Source: Anaerorhabdus sp036641015 (lineage in GTDB: Bacteria > Bacillota_I > Bacilli_A > Erysipelotrichales > Erysipelotrichaceae). From it: 34,531 bases of DNA. Numbering within the stretch: the first letter of the stretch is position 1; each line of letters begins with the position of its first letter. The notes below the pieces were generated by a model, which had not been told where the DNA came from, did no database searches, and worked only from the letters and a program-made list of their open reading frames with translations. The DNA is taken from NCBI RefSeq assembly GCF_036641015.1, contig NZ_JAVWFO010000015.1:1-34531 (forward strand), written 5' to 3'. The translations under genes and the position numbers were made by a program. This document shows positions 7,196-16,511 of the stretch, piece after piece.

Positions 7196-7657
7196 TTAAT
7201 CGTTTTCGTGAGATATTTTTTTCGCCCAATTTCCAACAAATGGCAAACGATAAGCGATCCATCCATATGCCTTAATTGCCGCAATAACTTGCAGAATAGA
7301 AATGAATGTAAAGATAATCCCTAAAATAAAGATAAAGAATATTGCTGTTGCAAATCCTCCTATATTACTTGCAAAAACCGAGAATATTGCACCAACTATT
7401 CCAATTCCAGTAATAATTCCAAATATAAATCCATAGAATACATTCATTAGAAATGCTTGCCATGCATGAAATTTTACTAATTTACTATCTTTTTCCATGA
7501 TAATTACAATAAGCGGAATTAACCAACTAAAAACCGCTGCATTGCTCATATATAAAACTACACTAAATACAAATGGTAATAAATAAACCAAAAGTGAAAC
7601 AATGTTCGCATCCATTCCTAGAATAGATGATTTATGAAATTCATATTTTTTATTCAT
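7196..7657 (-). CDS. DUF4870-like small membrane protein
   Basis: The 153-residue protein is mostly hydrophobic. Membrane segments are predicted at about residues 17-36, 40-53, 70-90 and 100-125. The segment KLVKFHAWQAFLMNVFYG resembles the signature of the DUF4870/Tic20-like family, in which a basic residue and FHAxQA precede the third helix. No catalytic residues are evident, and the family function is not established. The start at 7657 follows a weak purine-rich stretch (GGGAAAAGAT). The gene begins 19 bases after the tex stop on the same strand, so it is probably read from the tex promoter. Its C-terminus is charged and cytoplasmic-like (KKISHEND). Confidence 0.75.
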   Translation of the reverse strand: MNKKYEFHKSSILGMDANIVSLLVYLLPFVFSVVLYMSNAAVFSWLIPLIVIIMEKDSKLVKFHAWQAFLMNVFYGFIFGIITGIGIVGAIFSVFASNIGGFATAIFFIFILGIIFTFISILQVIAAIKAYGWIAYRLPFVGNWAKKISHEND

Positions 7658-7676
7658 ATCTTTTCCCTTTACTGGA

Positions 7677-9803
7677 TTAAAGCTGGATTAAACTTAATTG
7701 TACTTTTTTTCGTTCATTATCAATAGCACTTACCCATACATGTACAATATCACCTACTGATAAAATTTCACTTGGATGAGACACTCGTTCTTTACTTAAT
7801 TTAGAAATATGAATTAACCCATCTTCATGTAAACCAATATCAACAAATGCACCAAAATCGACAACGTTACGAACAACGCCTTCCAATTGATCACCTACAT
7901 GCAAATCTTCAATTTCCAAAACATCTTTACGAAGAAGAGGTCCATCATATTGCTCACGATAGTCACGTAATGGTTGACGGATAGAATCAACAATATCTTG
8001 CAATGTATATTCATCTATTCCAAACTCGATTACGTCATTTTTAATATCAATTTTCAATTCTTCAACTTGTCCTAATTCTTTAATATTATATTTTGCCATA
8101 ATCTTTTGTGCAATTAAATAACTTTCAGGGTGAATTCCTGTTTGATCCAATGGATTATAGCTACCTTGAACACGTAAGAACCCAGCACATTGTTGGAATG
8201 TTTTATCACCCATTTTTTTAACATCTTTAATTTGTTCACGAGAATTAAATCGCCCATTTGAATTTCTAAAATCCACAATTGCTTTTGCACTCGACTTATT
8301 TAAACCAGAAATATGCATTAATAATTCTTGGCTAGCTGTATTAATGTCTACACCAACCCTATTTACTGATTTAAGAATAGCAAAATCCAAACGCTCAGTT
8401 AATTGTTTTTGAGGTAAATCATGTTGATATTGACCAACGCCAATACTTTTAGGATCAATTTTTATTAATTCAGATAATGGATCCAAAATTCTTCTACCTA
8501 TTGATACAGCTGATCTTTGTTCAACATGTAAATCAGGAAACTCTGCACGTGCTAATTCACTAGCACTATATACCGATGCGCCTGCTTCACTAACCAGCGT
8601 GTATTGAACATTTAATTTATTTCTACTAATTACATCTGCAACAAAGCTTTCAGATTCACGTGATGCAGTTCCATTACCAATCGCAACAATTTCAATTGGA
8701 AATTCTTTAAATAAACTCAACAATGTTTTTTCTGCTTCTTCTTTTTTATTTACAGGCGCATGTGGATATATTACTGAAATTTTAAGTAGTTTTCCTGTAT
8801 TATCCAACACTGCTAGTTTACATCCTGTTCTAAAAGCTGGGTCAAAACCTAAAACAGTTTTACCAATTAAAGGTGGTTGCATTAATAATTTTTCAACATT
8901 CATTGAGAATATTTCTATTGATTGATTTTGTGCTTTATCACTAAGTTCATTTCTTATTTCACGTTCAACGCTAGGAAATAATAAACGTTTGCATCCATCA
9001 GCTGCAGCTTCTTCAATAATATCTTGTACAACAGTTGCTTTATCTCTAGTGATTCCACGTATTGCATATTTAGTTAAATAACCTTGATCATAATCCATTG
9101 ATACAGTAATTACTTTTTCTTTTTCTGCCCTATCAATAGCCATTATGCGATGACTTGCTATATATCCTATACGATCAGTAAAGTCATAATACATTTTGTA
9201 TACTTTACCTTCATCATTATGTTTTTTCTTTTCCTTTGTAATTATCTTTCCATAACGGCTTATTGAGTCTTGTACTTTCCAACGCAATTTTGCATTATCA
9301 CTTACACGCTCTGCTATTATGTCTTTAGCACCTTGAATAGCCTCTTCAATAGTTTCTACTTTATCATTTAAAAATTTTTGTGCTTCTATTTTAACATCAC
9401 CTTGATAAGGACATTTAAATATCCAATCTGCAAGTGGTTCTAACCCTTTTGCAATTGCATCTGTGGCGCGTGTCTTACGCTTTTGTTGATATGGTCTATA
9501 AATATCTTCAACTTGTGATAGTTTTGTACAAGCTAATACTTCTTTCTTTATTTCCTCTGTTAGTTTACCTTGTGTTTCAATAATTCTTAATACATCTTCT
9601 TTTCTTTTTTCTAAATTTACTTGGTATTCATATTGTTTTTGAATATATTGAATTTGTTCTTCATCTAATCCTTTTGTCATTTCTTTTCTATATCTTGCGA
9701 TGAAGGGTACCGTACTTCCTTCTTCTAATAATTTAAGAGTATTTTTAATTTGATCAACTCCTATTTTTAATTCATCAGCAATTGGTTGTATTAAATGTTC
9801 CAT
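7677..9803 (-). CDS. tex: Tex family RNA-binding transcription accessory protein
   Basis: Tex is a conserved bacterial nucleic-acid-binding protein related to eukaryotic Spt6. The 708-residue protein shows the family order. The N-terminal Tex-like region has STVPFIARYRKEMT and LDEEQI. The central YqgF-like RNase H fold starts near 320 at VLGFDPAFRTGCKLAVLD. Helix-hairpin-helix segments are near 480-560 (VGVDINTASQELLMHISGLNKSSAKAIVDFR). The C-terminal S1 domain (about 635-705) has DQLEGVVRNVVDFGAFVDIG and HEDGLIHIS. AAGGAGA precedes the ATG. It is divergent from the PASTA gene, across a 100-base region holding both promoters. It was linked to toxin expression in the organism that gave it its name, but the general role is in transcript handling. 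The length is at the short end for the family, as the S1 domain ends close to the stop. Confidence 0.96.
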   Translation of the reverse strand: MEHLIQPIADELKIGVDQIKNTLKLLEEGSTVPFIARYRKEMTKGLDEEQIQYIQKQYEYQVNLEKRKEDVLRIIETQGKLTEEIKKEVLACTKLSQVEDIYRPYQQKRKTRATDAIAKGLEPLADWIFKCPYQGDVKIEAQKFLNDKVETIEEAIQGAKDIIAERVSDNAKLRWKVQDSISRYGKIITKEKKKHNDEGKVYKMYYDFTDRIGYIASHRIMAIDRAEKEKVITVSMDYDQGYLTKYAIRGITRDKATVVQDIIEEAAADGCKRLLFPSVEREIRNELSDKAQNQSIEIFSMNVEKLLMQPPLIGKTVLGFDPAFRTGCKLAVLDNTGKLLKISVIYPHAPVNKKEEAEKTLLSLFKEFPIEIVAIGNGTASRESESFVADVISRNKLNVQYTLVSEAGASVYSASELARAEFPDLHVEQRSAVSIGRRILDPLSELIKIDPKSIGVGQYQHDLPQKQLTERLDFAILKSVNRVGVDINTASQELLMHISGLNKSSAKAIVDFRNSNGRFNSREQIKDVKKMGDKTFQQCAGFLRVQGSYNPLDQTGIHPESYLIAQKIMAKYNIKELGQVEELKIDIKNDVIEFGIDEYTLQDIVDSIRQPLRDYREQYDGPLLRKDVLEIEDLHVGDQLEGVVRNVVDFGAFVDIGLHEDGLIHISKLSKERVSHPSEILSVGDIVHVWVSAIDNERKKVQLSLIQL

Positions 9804-9830
9804 ATTTTTGTCTCCTTTTTCACTTGTATA

Positions 9831-9839
9831 ATCATAACA
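9831..9839 (-). promoter_or_regulatory. Extended -10 promoter of tex
   Basis: The minus strand reads TGTTATGAT, an extended -10 element with one mismatch in the hexamer, 28 bases before the tex ATG. No good -35 is present, which is tolerated with an extended -10. Confidence 0.45.
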
Positions 9840-9877
9840 TATCCAACTCTAAATTTGATTTTAATTTTATGCATCTA

Positions 9878-9886
9878 TGATATAAT
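9878..9886 (+). promoter_or_regulatory. Extended -10 promoter of the PASTA gene
   Basis: TGATATAAT is a perfect extended -10 element, 17 bases before the ATG at 9904. A TTGATT lies 20 bases upstream of the hexamer, slightly too far for a normal -35. Confidence 0.6.
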
Positions 9887-9903
9887 AAATTTGAGGTGGA
9901 AAT

Positions 9904-11874
9904 ATGAATATAAATTTCAAAGATAAGAAAACTATCGGACTCATGATTGCAGCAGGAATACTTGTATTACTTACTATTGCAATTGTTGCTATCTTCTTTT
10001 TATTTCCTACAAAAAAGATAGAAATCCCTGAATTTACTAACAAAAATAAGACTGATGTAGATACTTGGATAATGGAAAATGAAATTCCAACCGAACAAGT
10101 ATTAATGAATTATGAATTTAATGAAACAATTGGGAAAGATGTTGTACTTTCACAAAGTATTATAGCTGGAGAAAATCTTAAGAAAGATGATGTACTTACT
10201 ATCATATTATCCAACGGTCCAGATCCAGATTTATTAGTTACTTTGCCTGATTTTACAGGAATGAAACATGATGAAATTGATGCATGGTTTGTAGAAAATA
10301 AGTTTACTGATGTTACATATGAATACATCCCTGATGCAAAAATTAAGAAAGATATTTTTATTAAGAGTAATGTAACTGAAACAGATGTAAAACGAAGTAC
10401 ACCTATTTTGATTTCAATATCTGTTGGTACTGAATCAGTAGGAATCGAAATAGCAATGCCTGATTTTAAAGATTATACAAAAGCAAATATCCAAGCATGG
10501 GGCAAAACAAACAATATTACAATTAGTTTCAAAGAAGAAGCTAGTGAAACAATTGCTTCTGGTAAAGTAATATCTCAAGACCCTAAAGCAGGTACTACAA
10601 TTAAAACTGGTGGTAAAATTACTGTTACCCTATCCACTGGTAAAGGATCAACTGCAACTAATTTTGCAGGTAAAACCAAAAAAGATGTTGATTCATGGGC
10701 AAAAACAAATAACATTAAAATTTCTTATGTAGAAGTTTATGATAATAAAGTAGCTAGTGGTACAGTAATTTCAAATAAACCAAACTCTGGCACAATGAAA
10801 TCTGGTGCAACAATGACTGTTAATATTTCTGTCGGTAAACCAAGTGTTGATAACTATACAGGTAAATCTAAAGATAGTTTCAATACATATATTGATGGAT
10901 TGAATAAAAAATCAGCAAATCTAAAAATAACAGTAACAGAAGTTGAAAGCGATAAGGCAGTTGGTACTATTATTGAACAAATTATCAATAATAAAGTTGT
11001 ATCAGGAGCAACAACTGTGGATACTGGAACAACTATTACTATTAAAGTAGCAAAAGTTCAAACAAAAAACGTTGAAAGTAAACCAGGTTCTTCATATGAT
11101 GACTTCAAGAAATATGTTGAAGGTTTAGGCATGAAGGTTGGGGCAAAAACTGAAAGATATAACGATACTTATAATTCAGGAATTGTAGTATCAAATGATA
11201 GTGGTTCTAAACCAATCGGTACATCTATTAACTTTATTTCTTCATTAGGAAAATATACTCCTAATGCAGCTGAATTCGATGGAAGAAGCAAGACCGATGC
11301 TCAAAACAAAATGAATGAGTATATTAACAAAAAATCTGGAAGTAGCATTTCATTCAATGAACCTAGTTTCTCAGATAAAACTAAAGATTTGACTTATGGT
11401 TGTCAACCAAGTGGTAAAAATGTTATATGTAATATTTCAAAAGGTCCTGAACCTAAGCCAGTTGATCTCGTCTCATTTGCTGATAGTCCGGAATCGGCTT
11501 TAATAGGTTTCATTAGTAGCAATAAATTAAATGTAGGGACAAGAACCGAACAATACTCTGATACAATTGTTTCTGGCAACATAATATCTAATGATATTGG
11601 TTCTTTCTTACCAGGACATAAAATTAATTATGTTGTATCAAAAGGTCCAGAACCAACATTTACAATCGTTGACCTTCAAGTGAAGAAAGGTACCAATGGC
11701 CAAGCAACTTATGATAACGTTAATTCCTATTTACTCGGTTTAGGTATACCTGCTTCACAGATTAAATTTGAAATAGTTGATGATTCTGGTAGAAGTACAG
11801 GAGAGATTTACGAGTATACTGGAGCAGGACTTTATAAATATAATCAAATTTTCACTGGAAAAATTGCTAGATAG
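9904..11874 (+). CDS. Membrane-anchored multi-PASTA protein without a kinase domain
   Basis: The 656-residue protein has a short basic cytoplasmic start, one membrane helix (about residues 11-34), and then a long extracellular array of about nine PASTA-like repeats of 58-70 residues. Typical repeat features are visible: PDFTGM or FAGKTKKDVDSW at the start, SGKVISQDPKAGT in the middle, and a closing ITVTLSTG. The first four are the clearest; later ones diverge. The repeat near 460-520 carries a cysteine pair (GCQPSGKNVIC). PASTA repeats bind peptidoglycan muropeptides in Ser/Thr kinases and penicillin-binding proteins; here neither a kinase nor a transpeptidase domain is present. GAGGTGG precedes the start. 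The gene stands alone, divergent from tex and convergent with the glucosaminidase operon, with a terminator behind it. A wall-binding or sensing role is inference. Confidence 0.85.
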   Translation: MNINFKDKKTIGLMIAAGILVLLTIAIVAIFFLFPTKKIEIPEFTNKNKTDVDTWIMENEIPTEQVLMNYEFNETIGKDVVLSQSIIAGENLKKDDVLTIILSNGPDPDLLVTLPDFTGMKHDEIDAWFVENKFTDVTYEYIPDAKIKKDIFIKSNVTETDVKRSTPILISISVGTESVGIEIAMPDFKDYTKANIQAWGKTNNITISFKEEASETIASGKVISQDPKAGTTIKTGGKITVTLSTGKGSTATNFAGKTKKDVDSWAKTNNIKISYVEVYDNKVASGTVISNKPNSGTMKSGATMTVNISVGKPSVDNYTGKSKDSFNTYIDGLNKKSANLKITVTEVESDKAVGTIIEQIINNKVVSGATTVDTGTTITIKVAKVQTKNVESKPGSSYDDFKKYVEGLGMKVGAKTERYNDTYNSGIVVSNDSGSKPIGTSINFISSLGKYTPNAAEFDGRSKTDAQNKMNEYINKKSGSSISFNEPSFSDKTKDLTYGCQPSGKNVICNISKGPEPKPVDLVSFADSPESALIGFISSNKLNVGTRTEQYSDTIVSGNIISNDIGSFLPGHKINYVVSKGPEPTFTIVDLQVKKGTNGQATYDNVNSYLLGLGIPASQIKFEIVDDSGRSTGEIYEYTGAGLYKYNQIFTGKIAR

Positions 11875-11891
11875 TATAATTTATTAAACAT

Positions 11892-11950
11892 AAAAAGATG
11901 ATTGTTAAAAGCATACTTACTATGCCAAAATTAAACAATCATCTTTTTTT
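11892..11950 (+). terminator. Terminator of the PASTA gene with nested hairpin
   Basis: A 15-bp stem (AAAAAGATGATTGTT with AACAATCATCTTTTT) encloses a 27-base loop that itself contains a 5-bp hairpin, GCATA/TATGC at 11911-11925. It ends in seven T. Confidence 0.85.
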
Positions 11951-12260
11951 ATCGATTTACAAAGAAAAAAGTATTAAGATAATTATTAAAAATAGTCATA
12001 CATATCACAGTTGTAATATATTTATGAGATTTAATGCAAATAAAAAATATCTTTTACAATAATTCAAAAATAAGGTGTTGAAATTTTATTATTTATAGTA
12101 GATTTAAATGATTATTGCATAGAGAAATTCTTATTAAAAAATACGTTGTTAAAAATATGTAAGTAATAAGCAAATTAGCAAAAATTACATGAAAATATTT
12201 ATAAAACATATTTTCTATCAAATGATAATATTTTTAATTCATATGAAAATGAAATACATA
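11951..12260. other. AT-rich intergenic region between two convergent genes
   Basis: About 310 very AT-rich bases lie between the terminators of the PASTA gene and the glucosaminidase operon. I see no open reading frame of useful length with a ribosome site, no tRNA-like fold, no long repeat and no insertion-sequence end. It looks like non-coding spacer; a decayed gene or a small RNA cannot be excluded. Confidence 0.5.
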
Positions 12261-12262
12261 AA

Positions 12263-12299
12263 AGGATGAACACGTATCTATTCGATACAAATTCACCCT
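12263..12299 (-). terminator. Terminator of the glucosaminidase operon
   Basis: On the minus strand GGGTGAA (12298-12292) pairs with TTCATCC (12270-12264). An inner GTATC/GATAC stem lies inside the loop, and TTTTATG follows. The T-run is short, so it may be leaky. It lies about 50 bases past the stop codon at 12348. Confidence 0.6.
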
Positions 12300-12347
12300 G
12301 TTTATACTCCACAGTTAGTGGATAGATTTATTCTTATACTTTAAGCA

Positions 12348-15300
12348 TTAATTAACGTTTTCTTGTTTTGAATCATTTTCTACTGGTGTCTCTCCCATTG
12401 AATTGTCAACCTTTTCATCTAATGCAATAGGATTTACATAAAATCCTTTAATATCAAACATAACTCTTGTTTTATTAAATTTATCTATGCTACCTTTTAT
12501 AGATTTAGTATCACTTGTATAATCCAAATATTTTTTACTTGATGAATCCTTAATATCAACCAACTCTGAATAATCCTTTGTGTTAATAATTAGTTTTAAA
12601 TTGTATTTCCCATCTTCTATTGATTCAAGAGGTAATTTAAATTCAAACCAAGTATAGTCATAATTGTATTTAGTCACTGAAGATTGCTCAGTTGTATTAT
12701 TCCAATATGAATCTCCATCATTTAGTTTATTTACTCCTAAAGTTTCAAATGATAAAACTTTTCCTGTACTTTCATTGACTAACAATAATGTGTACTTAAC
12801 TTCGTCTTTATCACTAAATGAAGCACCCTTAATATATGCAGAACCCTTCAGTATTAATTGATCCTTTGTTTCATTTAAACGGTTAATTGATAGAAAACTG
12901 TAAGCTTCTAGATAAGTAGGTAGTGTTCCTTTAGGTGTAAAACTAATTTGATAGTTTCTTACTTTAATTTCAAATCTATTCAAGAATGTATTTTCTTTTT
13001 TAATTTGAATAAATTTATTTGAAAGATTTATTTCTTGAGTATCTTGCAATAAATCAGATCCTCTTAGTACGGTGGAAAATTCTTTTCCATCCGCTGTTGT
13101 AACTAAATTAATTTTATATTCTCCAACACTTAAATCAGCAGTTGGAATAACACCTTCAAACCAAGCATGTGAGTAATCAAGTCCATGATCATATCCTAGA
13201 CTTGGATCATACTCGCCTGTCTTGCTAGTTAAATCAATTGATTTGATAACTTTATCATTTGCTAAGTCAATGATATCAACTCTATGTTTAACTTTCTCTT
13301 TTGAATTGTTTCTACCCTCTACATATGCCAATCCACTAACGCTTATTACCCCTGCATCGTCCATGGTTAATGACTTTGTCATAGCGACATAGTTTTCTTC
13401 AATTTTACGTTGCGTAATTGCTATCTTCGTATCAGTCGCTGTACTTACAATAGCATACATATATTGACCGATGTTCGTAGCTACCGAAGTTAAATTAGTA
13501 ATTGCTTTAGTTTCAGTATATTTTTCATGAACTGTTTTTATAGATAAACTATATGTTCCAGGTTTTGTAAGCGTTGTTATGTCTATTCCAATACCAGCGA
13601 ATCCAGCAGCAGAGTAATTTTCTTCACCATAATAAATTGGAATTAGCTCAATTTCTGATTTTTTTGTGCCATCATCAAAAATAAGATAATGTTTTAAATC
13701 TTCTGTATTGTCAGCATATATTCCTGGTTGATATGCATTACCAAATAATGTAATTTTTCCATTCGATAGTGAGAATTGCGTAATTTCTTGTTTAAATGTT
13801 CCTTCTGGTTTAGTTCCTGGTTCTTCAACAACAGGTGGAGTATTAGAATTTAATCCTGTTACATAGCCTGTTGGGATGAAACCAACACTTTGGTTCCAAT
13901 CATATCCAACTAAACCTTTGGTAGAACCATTAATTAGATTACCACCTGATATAGGATTAGTTGATTGAATTTTATAATTTCCAGATTCACTTCCTAATAT
14001 TGCTACAGTATGGTTTTCTTGATATGTTGCTCCATAAGCGGAGTTATATAGTTTTGATCCATTTGGTGTCTTATTAACATTTACACCATATGTATTAATT
14101 ACACCAACGCTATATTTATTGTAATCAGCAAATCCTGATGCTTTATCAATACTATATGCTATCGCTGCAATCTTATATCCCCAATAAGGATCTGCTGCAT
14201 ACTTTACATTAAATCCTGAGCCTTTATTACCTACATGACTTCCAAAGAATCTAGAATCATCAATATCTGTATAACCACGTAAATTAATACCCATATGTTC
14301 ATTTATGGCTGCTTCTATTGATGAGAAATATGAAGCACTTCCAGGATTGCTATCAAAAGCATTCCAGCCAAATAAGTTATTTCTATTTAGTGCAAAATCA
14401 CTTGTTCCATATGCTGACTCTAAACATGCTAAAGAGTAAACTAGTAACGCATTTATTCCATATGAATTTTGCGCATTAATGAAAGTCTGACCTTGACCTT
14501 TCATCTTACTATTTGTACCACTACCTTTAACAGAAATTAAGAAATTATCAAATACACTTGCAGGTATGTTTGACTTTGTACGCGTTGGTAAGAATTGATA
14601 ATAATTGTAATAAGTTCCAACCTTATTTGTATATTTTGCATCAGAATAGAATGTATACCCATCATAACTATAATAAGTTCCAACGTTCATCCAATCTGCT
14701 GCTAAACCAACAGTCATATTATATACAGCGGGCCAAGTATTACTAGACCAACCACTATAAGATACATAGGTTAATTCTTTATTGGACCCATTTTGATTTA
14801 CTTCATAATGTGCTTGATACACATGTGTTCTAAATGGTTGCTCATTTGCTGCAGAAGTATCATTACCACCTAATACACAAGTAACATTACTTCCCAAGAA
14901 CGCATATGGAACCAAATCAACATTAGCTAAATCAGCAGTTCCTTTAAATCCTGTTATATTTACAAGAATAGTTCCGTTACCATCACCATTATAACTATAG
15001 GTTGAGTTATAAATCATTTCTCTATGCTTAGTTACATAAGTAACTTTCTTATATTGATGATTATAATCTTGAGTGATATTCATTGTAGAACTTCCAGATC
15101 TCATTGGATATGAAATTGCAAGTCCCTTACTCATCGAAACAATTTTCATAGGACTTTTACTTGAAGCATGTCTTACTACTCCATCATCTCCATATCCCCA
15201 CATTTTATTTTGAGCTTCAGAAAATGAATTATGACATGAATGTGTTGTAAATGTACCATTCGTATTTGCTGTCGCAACTTCATATTGACTACCACTACAT

Positions 15301-15419
15301 CCCATAGAAGTCATATCAGTTGCATATGTTTCTATTGGTGTAACAATTGGACTTTGTAGCATAACTAAAGAAGAAAATACTAATGTCATGCTCAGAATAA
15401 ATTTAATTAGTTTGTTCAT
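12348..15419 (-). CDS. Secreted glucosaminidase (GH73-like) with three C-terminal beta-sandwich modules
   Basis: The 1023-residue protein starts with a signal peptide (KLIKFILSMTLVFSSLVML, cleavage near residue 34 after TYA). The catalytic part (about 305-450) looks like an N-acetylglucosaminidase of the GH73/lysozyme-like group. GINALLVYSLACLESAYGTS contains the likely catalytic acid Glu334, followed by RNNLFGWNAFD, DPYWGYKIAA and YNKYSVGVIN. The region before it (about 35-300) is Tyr/Gly/Ser-rich and unrecognised. After it, three related modules begin near residues 550, 690 and 850, each opening with a beta strand and a GxAY motif (GNAYQPG, GLAYVEG, GSAYIKG), with Y-x-W-F-E later in the second and third. 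There is no LPXTG or membrane anchor at the C-terminus. GGGGGAT precedes the ATG. It is the second gene of an operon, 12 bases after a membrane-anchored protein. It would cut glycan strands of the wall; the modules may bind wall polymer, which is inference. Confidence 0.87.
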   Translation of the reverse strand: MNKLIKFILSMTLVFSSLVMLQSPIVTPIETYATDMTSMGCSGSQYEVATANTNGTFTTHSCHNSFSEAQNKMWGYGDDGVVRHASSKSPMKIVSMSKGLAISYPMRSGSSTMNITQDYNHQYKKVTYVTKHREMIYNSTYSYNGDGNGTILVNITGFKGTADLANVDLVPYAFLGSNVTCVLGGNDTSAANEQPFRTHVYQAHYEVNQNGSNKELTYVSYSGWSSNTWPAVYNMTVGLAADWMNVGTYYSYDGYTFYSDAKYTNKVGTYYNYYQFLPTRTKSNIPASVFDNFLISVKGSGTNSKMKGQGQTFINAQNSYGINALLVYSLACLESAYGTSDFALNRNNLFGWNAFDSNPGSASYFSSIEAAINEHMGINLRGYTDIDDSRFFGSHVGNKGSGFNVKYAADPYWGYKIAAIAYSIDKASGFADYNKYSVGVINTYGVNVNKTPNGSKLYNSAYGATYQENHTVAILGSESGNYKIQSTNPISGGNLINGSTKGLVGYDWNQSVGFIPTGYVTGLNSNTPPVVEEPGTKPEGTFKQEITQFSLSNGKITLFGNAYQPGIYADNTEDLKHYLIFDDGTKKSEIELIPIYYGEENYSAAGFAGIGIDITTLTKPGTYSLSIKTVHEKYTETKAITNLTSVATNIGQYMYAIVSTATDTKIAITQRKIEENYVAMTKSLTMDDAGVISVSGLAYVEGRNNSKEKVKHRVDIIDLANDKVIKSIDLTSKTGEYDPSLGYDHGLDYSHAWFEGVIPTADLSVGEYKINLVTTADGKEFSTVLRGSDLLQDTQEINLSNKFIQIKKENTFLNRFEIKVRNYQISFTPKGTLPTYLEAYSFLSINRLNETKDQLILKGSAYIKGASFSDKDEVKYTLLLVNESTGKVLSFETLGVNKLNDGDSYWNNTTEQSSVTKYNYDYTWFEFKLPLESIEDGKYNLKLIINTKDYSELVDIKDSSSKKYLDYTSDTKSIKGSIDKFNKTRVMFDIKGFYVNPIALDEKVDNSMGETPVENDSKQENVN

Positions 15420-15431
15420 TTTCTATCCCCC

Positions 15432-16409
15432 TTAGTTTAAATCAACATTGATTGTAATCCAAGAATCTTGTCCTTGAATTTTTAGTTTTAAAACACCTTT
15501 ATAGGTAACTGGACTTTCTACTGGACTATAGGCTACAAAGAATAAATCCCCTGCATCTTTTTCATTTATTTCTTTACCAATAATATTTGAATACTTCATT
15601 GATTGAATTGAACTATCCAAAGCAACAAAAGTCTCTTTTGAATCATTAGGTACGTATTGAGCTTCCTCGATTACAATTTTGTCTCCCCATAATGATACTG
15701 CTTCAATATTGAATGAATATACTTCTACAGTAGAAGGAAGTAAATATTCTTGACCACTTTGTGTCATTGTATCTCCTGTGATTGGATAAGCACTAGACAC
15801 TGTCATTTGATAAGATCTACCATCGGTAATAATATCATCCGCTTTGTATTGCAACATTGCTTCAGTACCTTTACCGTTAGCTAAACTTATCTTAATATCT
15901 TCAGTTCCTAAATCATTTTTAATGATGATTTCTTTAGCATTTTTATCTTTAACTGGAATGAATATGTTTACCATCGTACTAGGTTCATTAGAAAGTATTT
16001 CAAACCATACATTTTGTTTACCTAAGAATAATGATTTATCTTCTAATGCTTTTACGTATGTATCAACTTGATCTAATGCAATTCCCTCACTCGTTGTAAA
16101 GTGACTTAACTTTAAGTTAATAGCTTCATCAGATTGTACTCTTATTTTTGCAATAACGAATTTAAAATCAGTTTCTTTCAAATCAAATACAACTGAGTCC
16201 ATTAAATCAATTTGATAAGCACCATCTACTTTTTCTTCAGGTTTACTTTGACTGCCATCAGCCATTGTAATATCATTTATTAACTGATCATTAGGTTTAG
16301 CTGGTTTACTAGTTAATTGAAATATAAAGAATGCACCGATAGCAAGGATAAGTAATCCAATACCAATACATAAGTATAACTTTGTTTTATTGAGTTTGTT
16401 ATTATTCAT
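15432..16409 (-). CDS. Membrane-anchored exported protein of unknown function
   Basis: I do not recognise this 325-residue protein. It has a basic N-terminus (NNNKLNKTKLYL), a single membrane helix at about residues 12-32 and then an extracellular part of about 290 residues rich in beta-type sequence. The helix is followed by Ser/Pro/Lys-rich residues rather than a lipobox cysteine, so it is probably a type II or uncleaved signal-anchor protein. I chose the ATG at 16409, with GGAGG 7 bases upstream. The in-frame ATG at 16415 directly abuts that site and is too close. It is the first gene of the operon with the glucosaminidase, which starts 12 bases later. Co-transcription suggests a partner, chaperone or wall-binding helper for that enzyme; this is inference. 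Confidence 0.8.
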   Translation of the reverse strand: MNNNKLNKTKLYLCIGIGLLILAIGAFFIFQLTSKPAKPNDQLINDITMADGSQSKPEEKVDGAYQIDLMDSVVFDLKETDFKFVIAKIRVQSDEAINLKLSHFTTSEGIALDQVDTYVKALEDKSLFLGKQNVWFEILSNEPSTMVNIFIPVKDKNAKEIIIKNDLGTEDIKISLANGKGTEAMLQYKADDIITDGRSYQMTVSSAYPITGDTMTQSGQEYLLPSTVEVYSFNIEAVSLWGDKIVIEEAQYVPNDSKETFVALDSSIQSMKYSNIIGKEINEKDAGDLFFVAYSPVESPVTYKGVLKLKIQGQDSWITINVDLN

Positions 16410-16429
16410 AAACATTCCTCCACATAATA

Positions 16430-16438
16430 ATTATAGCA
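16430..16438 (-). promoter_or_regulatory. Extended -10 promoter of the exported-protein/glucosaminidase operon
   Basis: The minus strand reads TGCTATAAT, a perfect extended -10, 21 bases before the start codon at 16409. No clear -35 is visible. Confidence 0.6.
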
Positions 16439-16480
16439 TAATCTTCCAAATGTAGACTGAAATTTATGTGAATTTATGTA

Positions 16481-16511
16481 AAAGAAAAAGTAAGGATTAT
16501 AAACCCTTACT
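16481..16511 (-). terminator. Terminator of galE, overlapping its stop codon
   Basis: Minus-strand AGTAAGG (16511-16505) pairs with CCTTACT (16495-16489), followed by TTTTTCTTTT. The 5' arm contains the galE stop codon (TAA at 16509-16507), so the hairpin begins inside the coding region. Confidence 0.8.
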
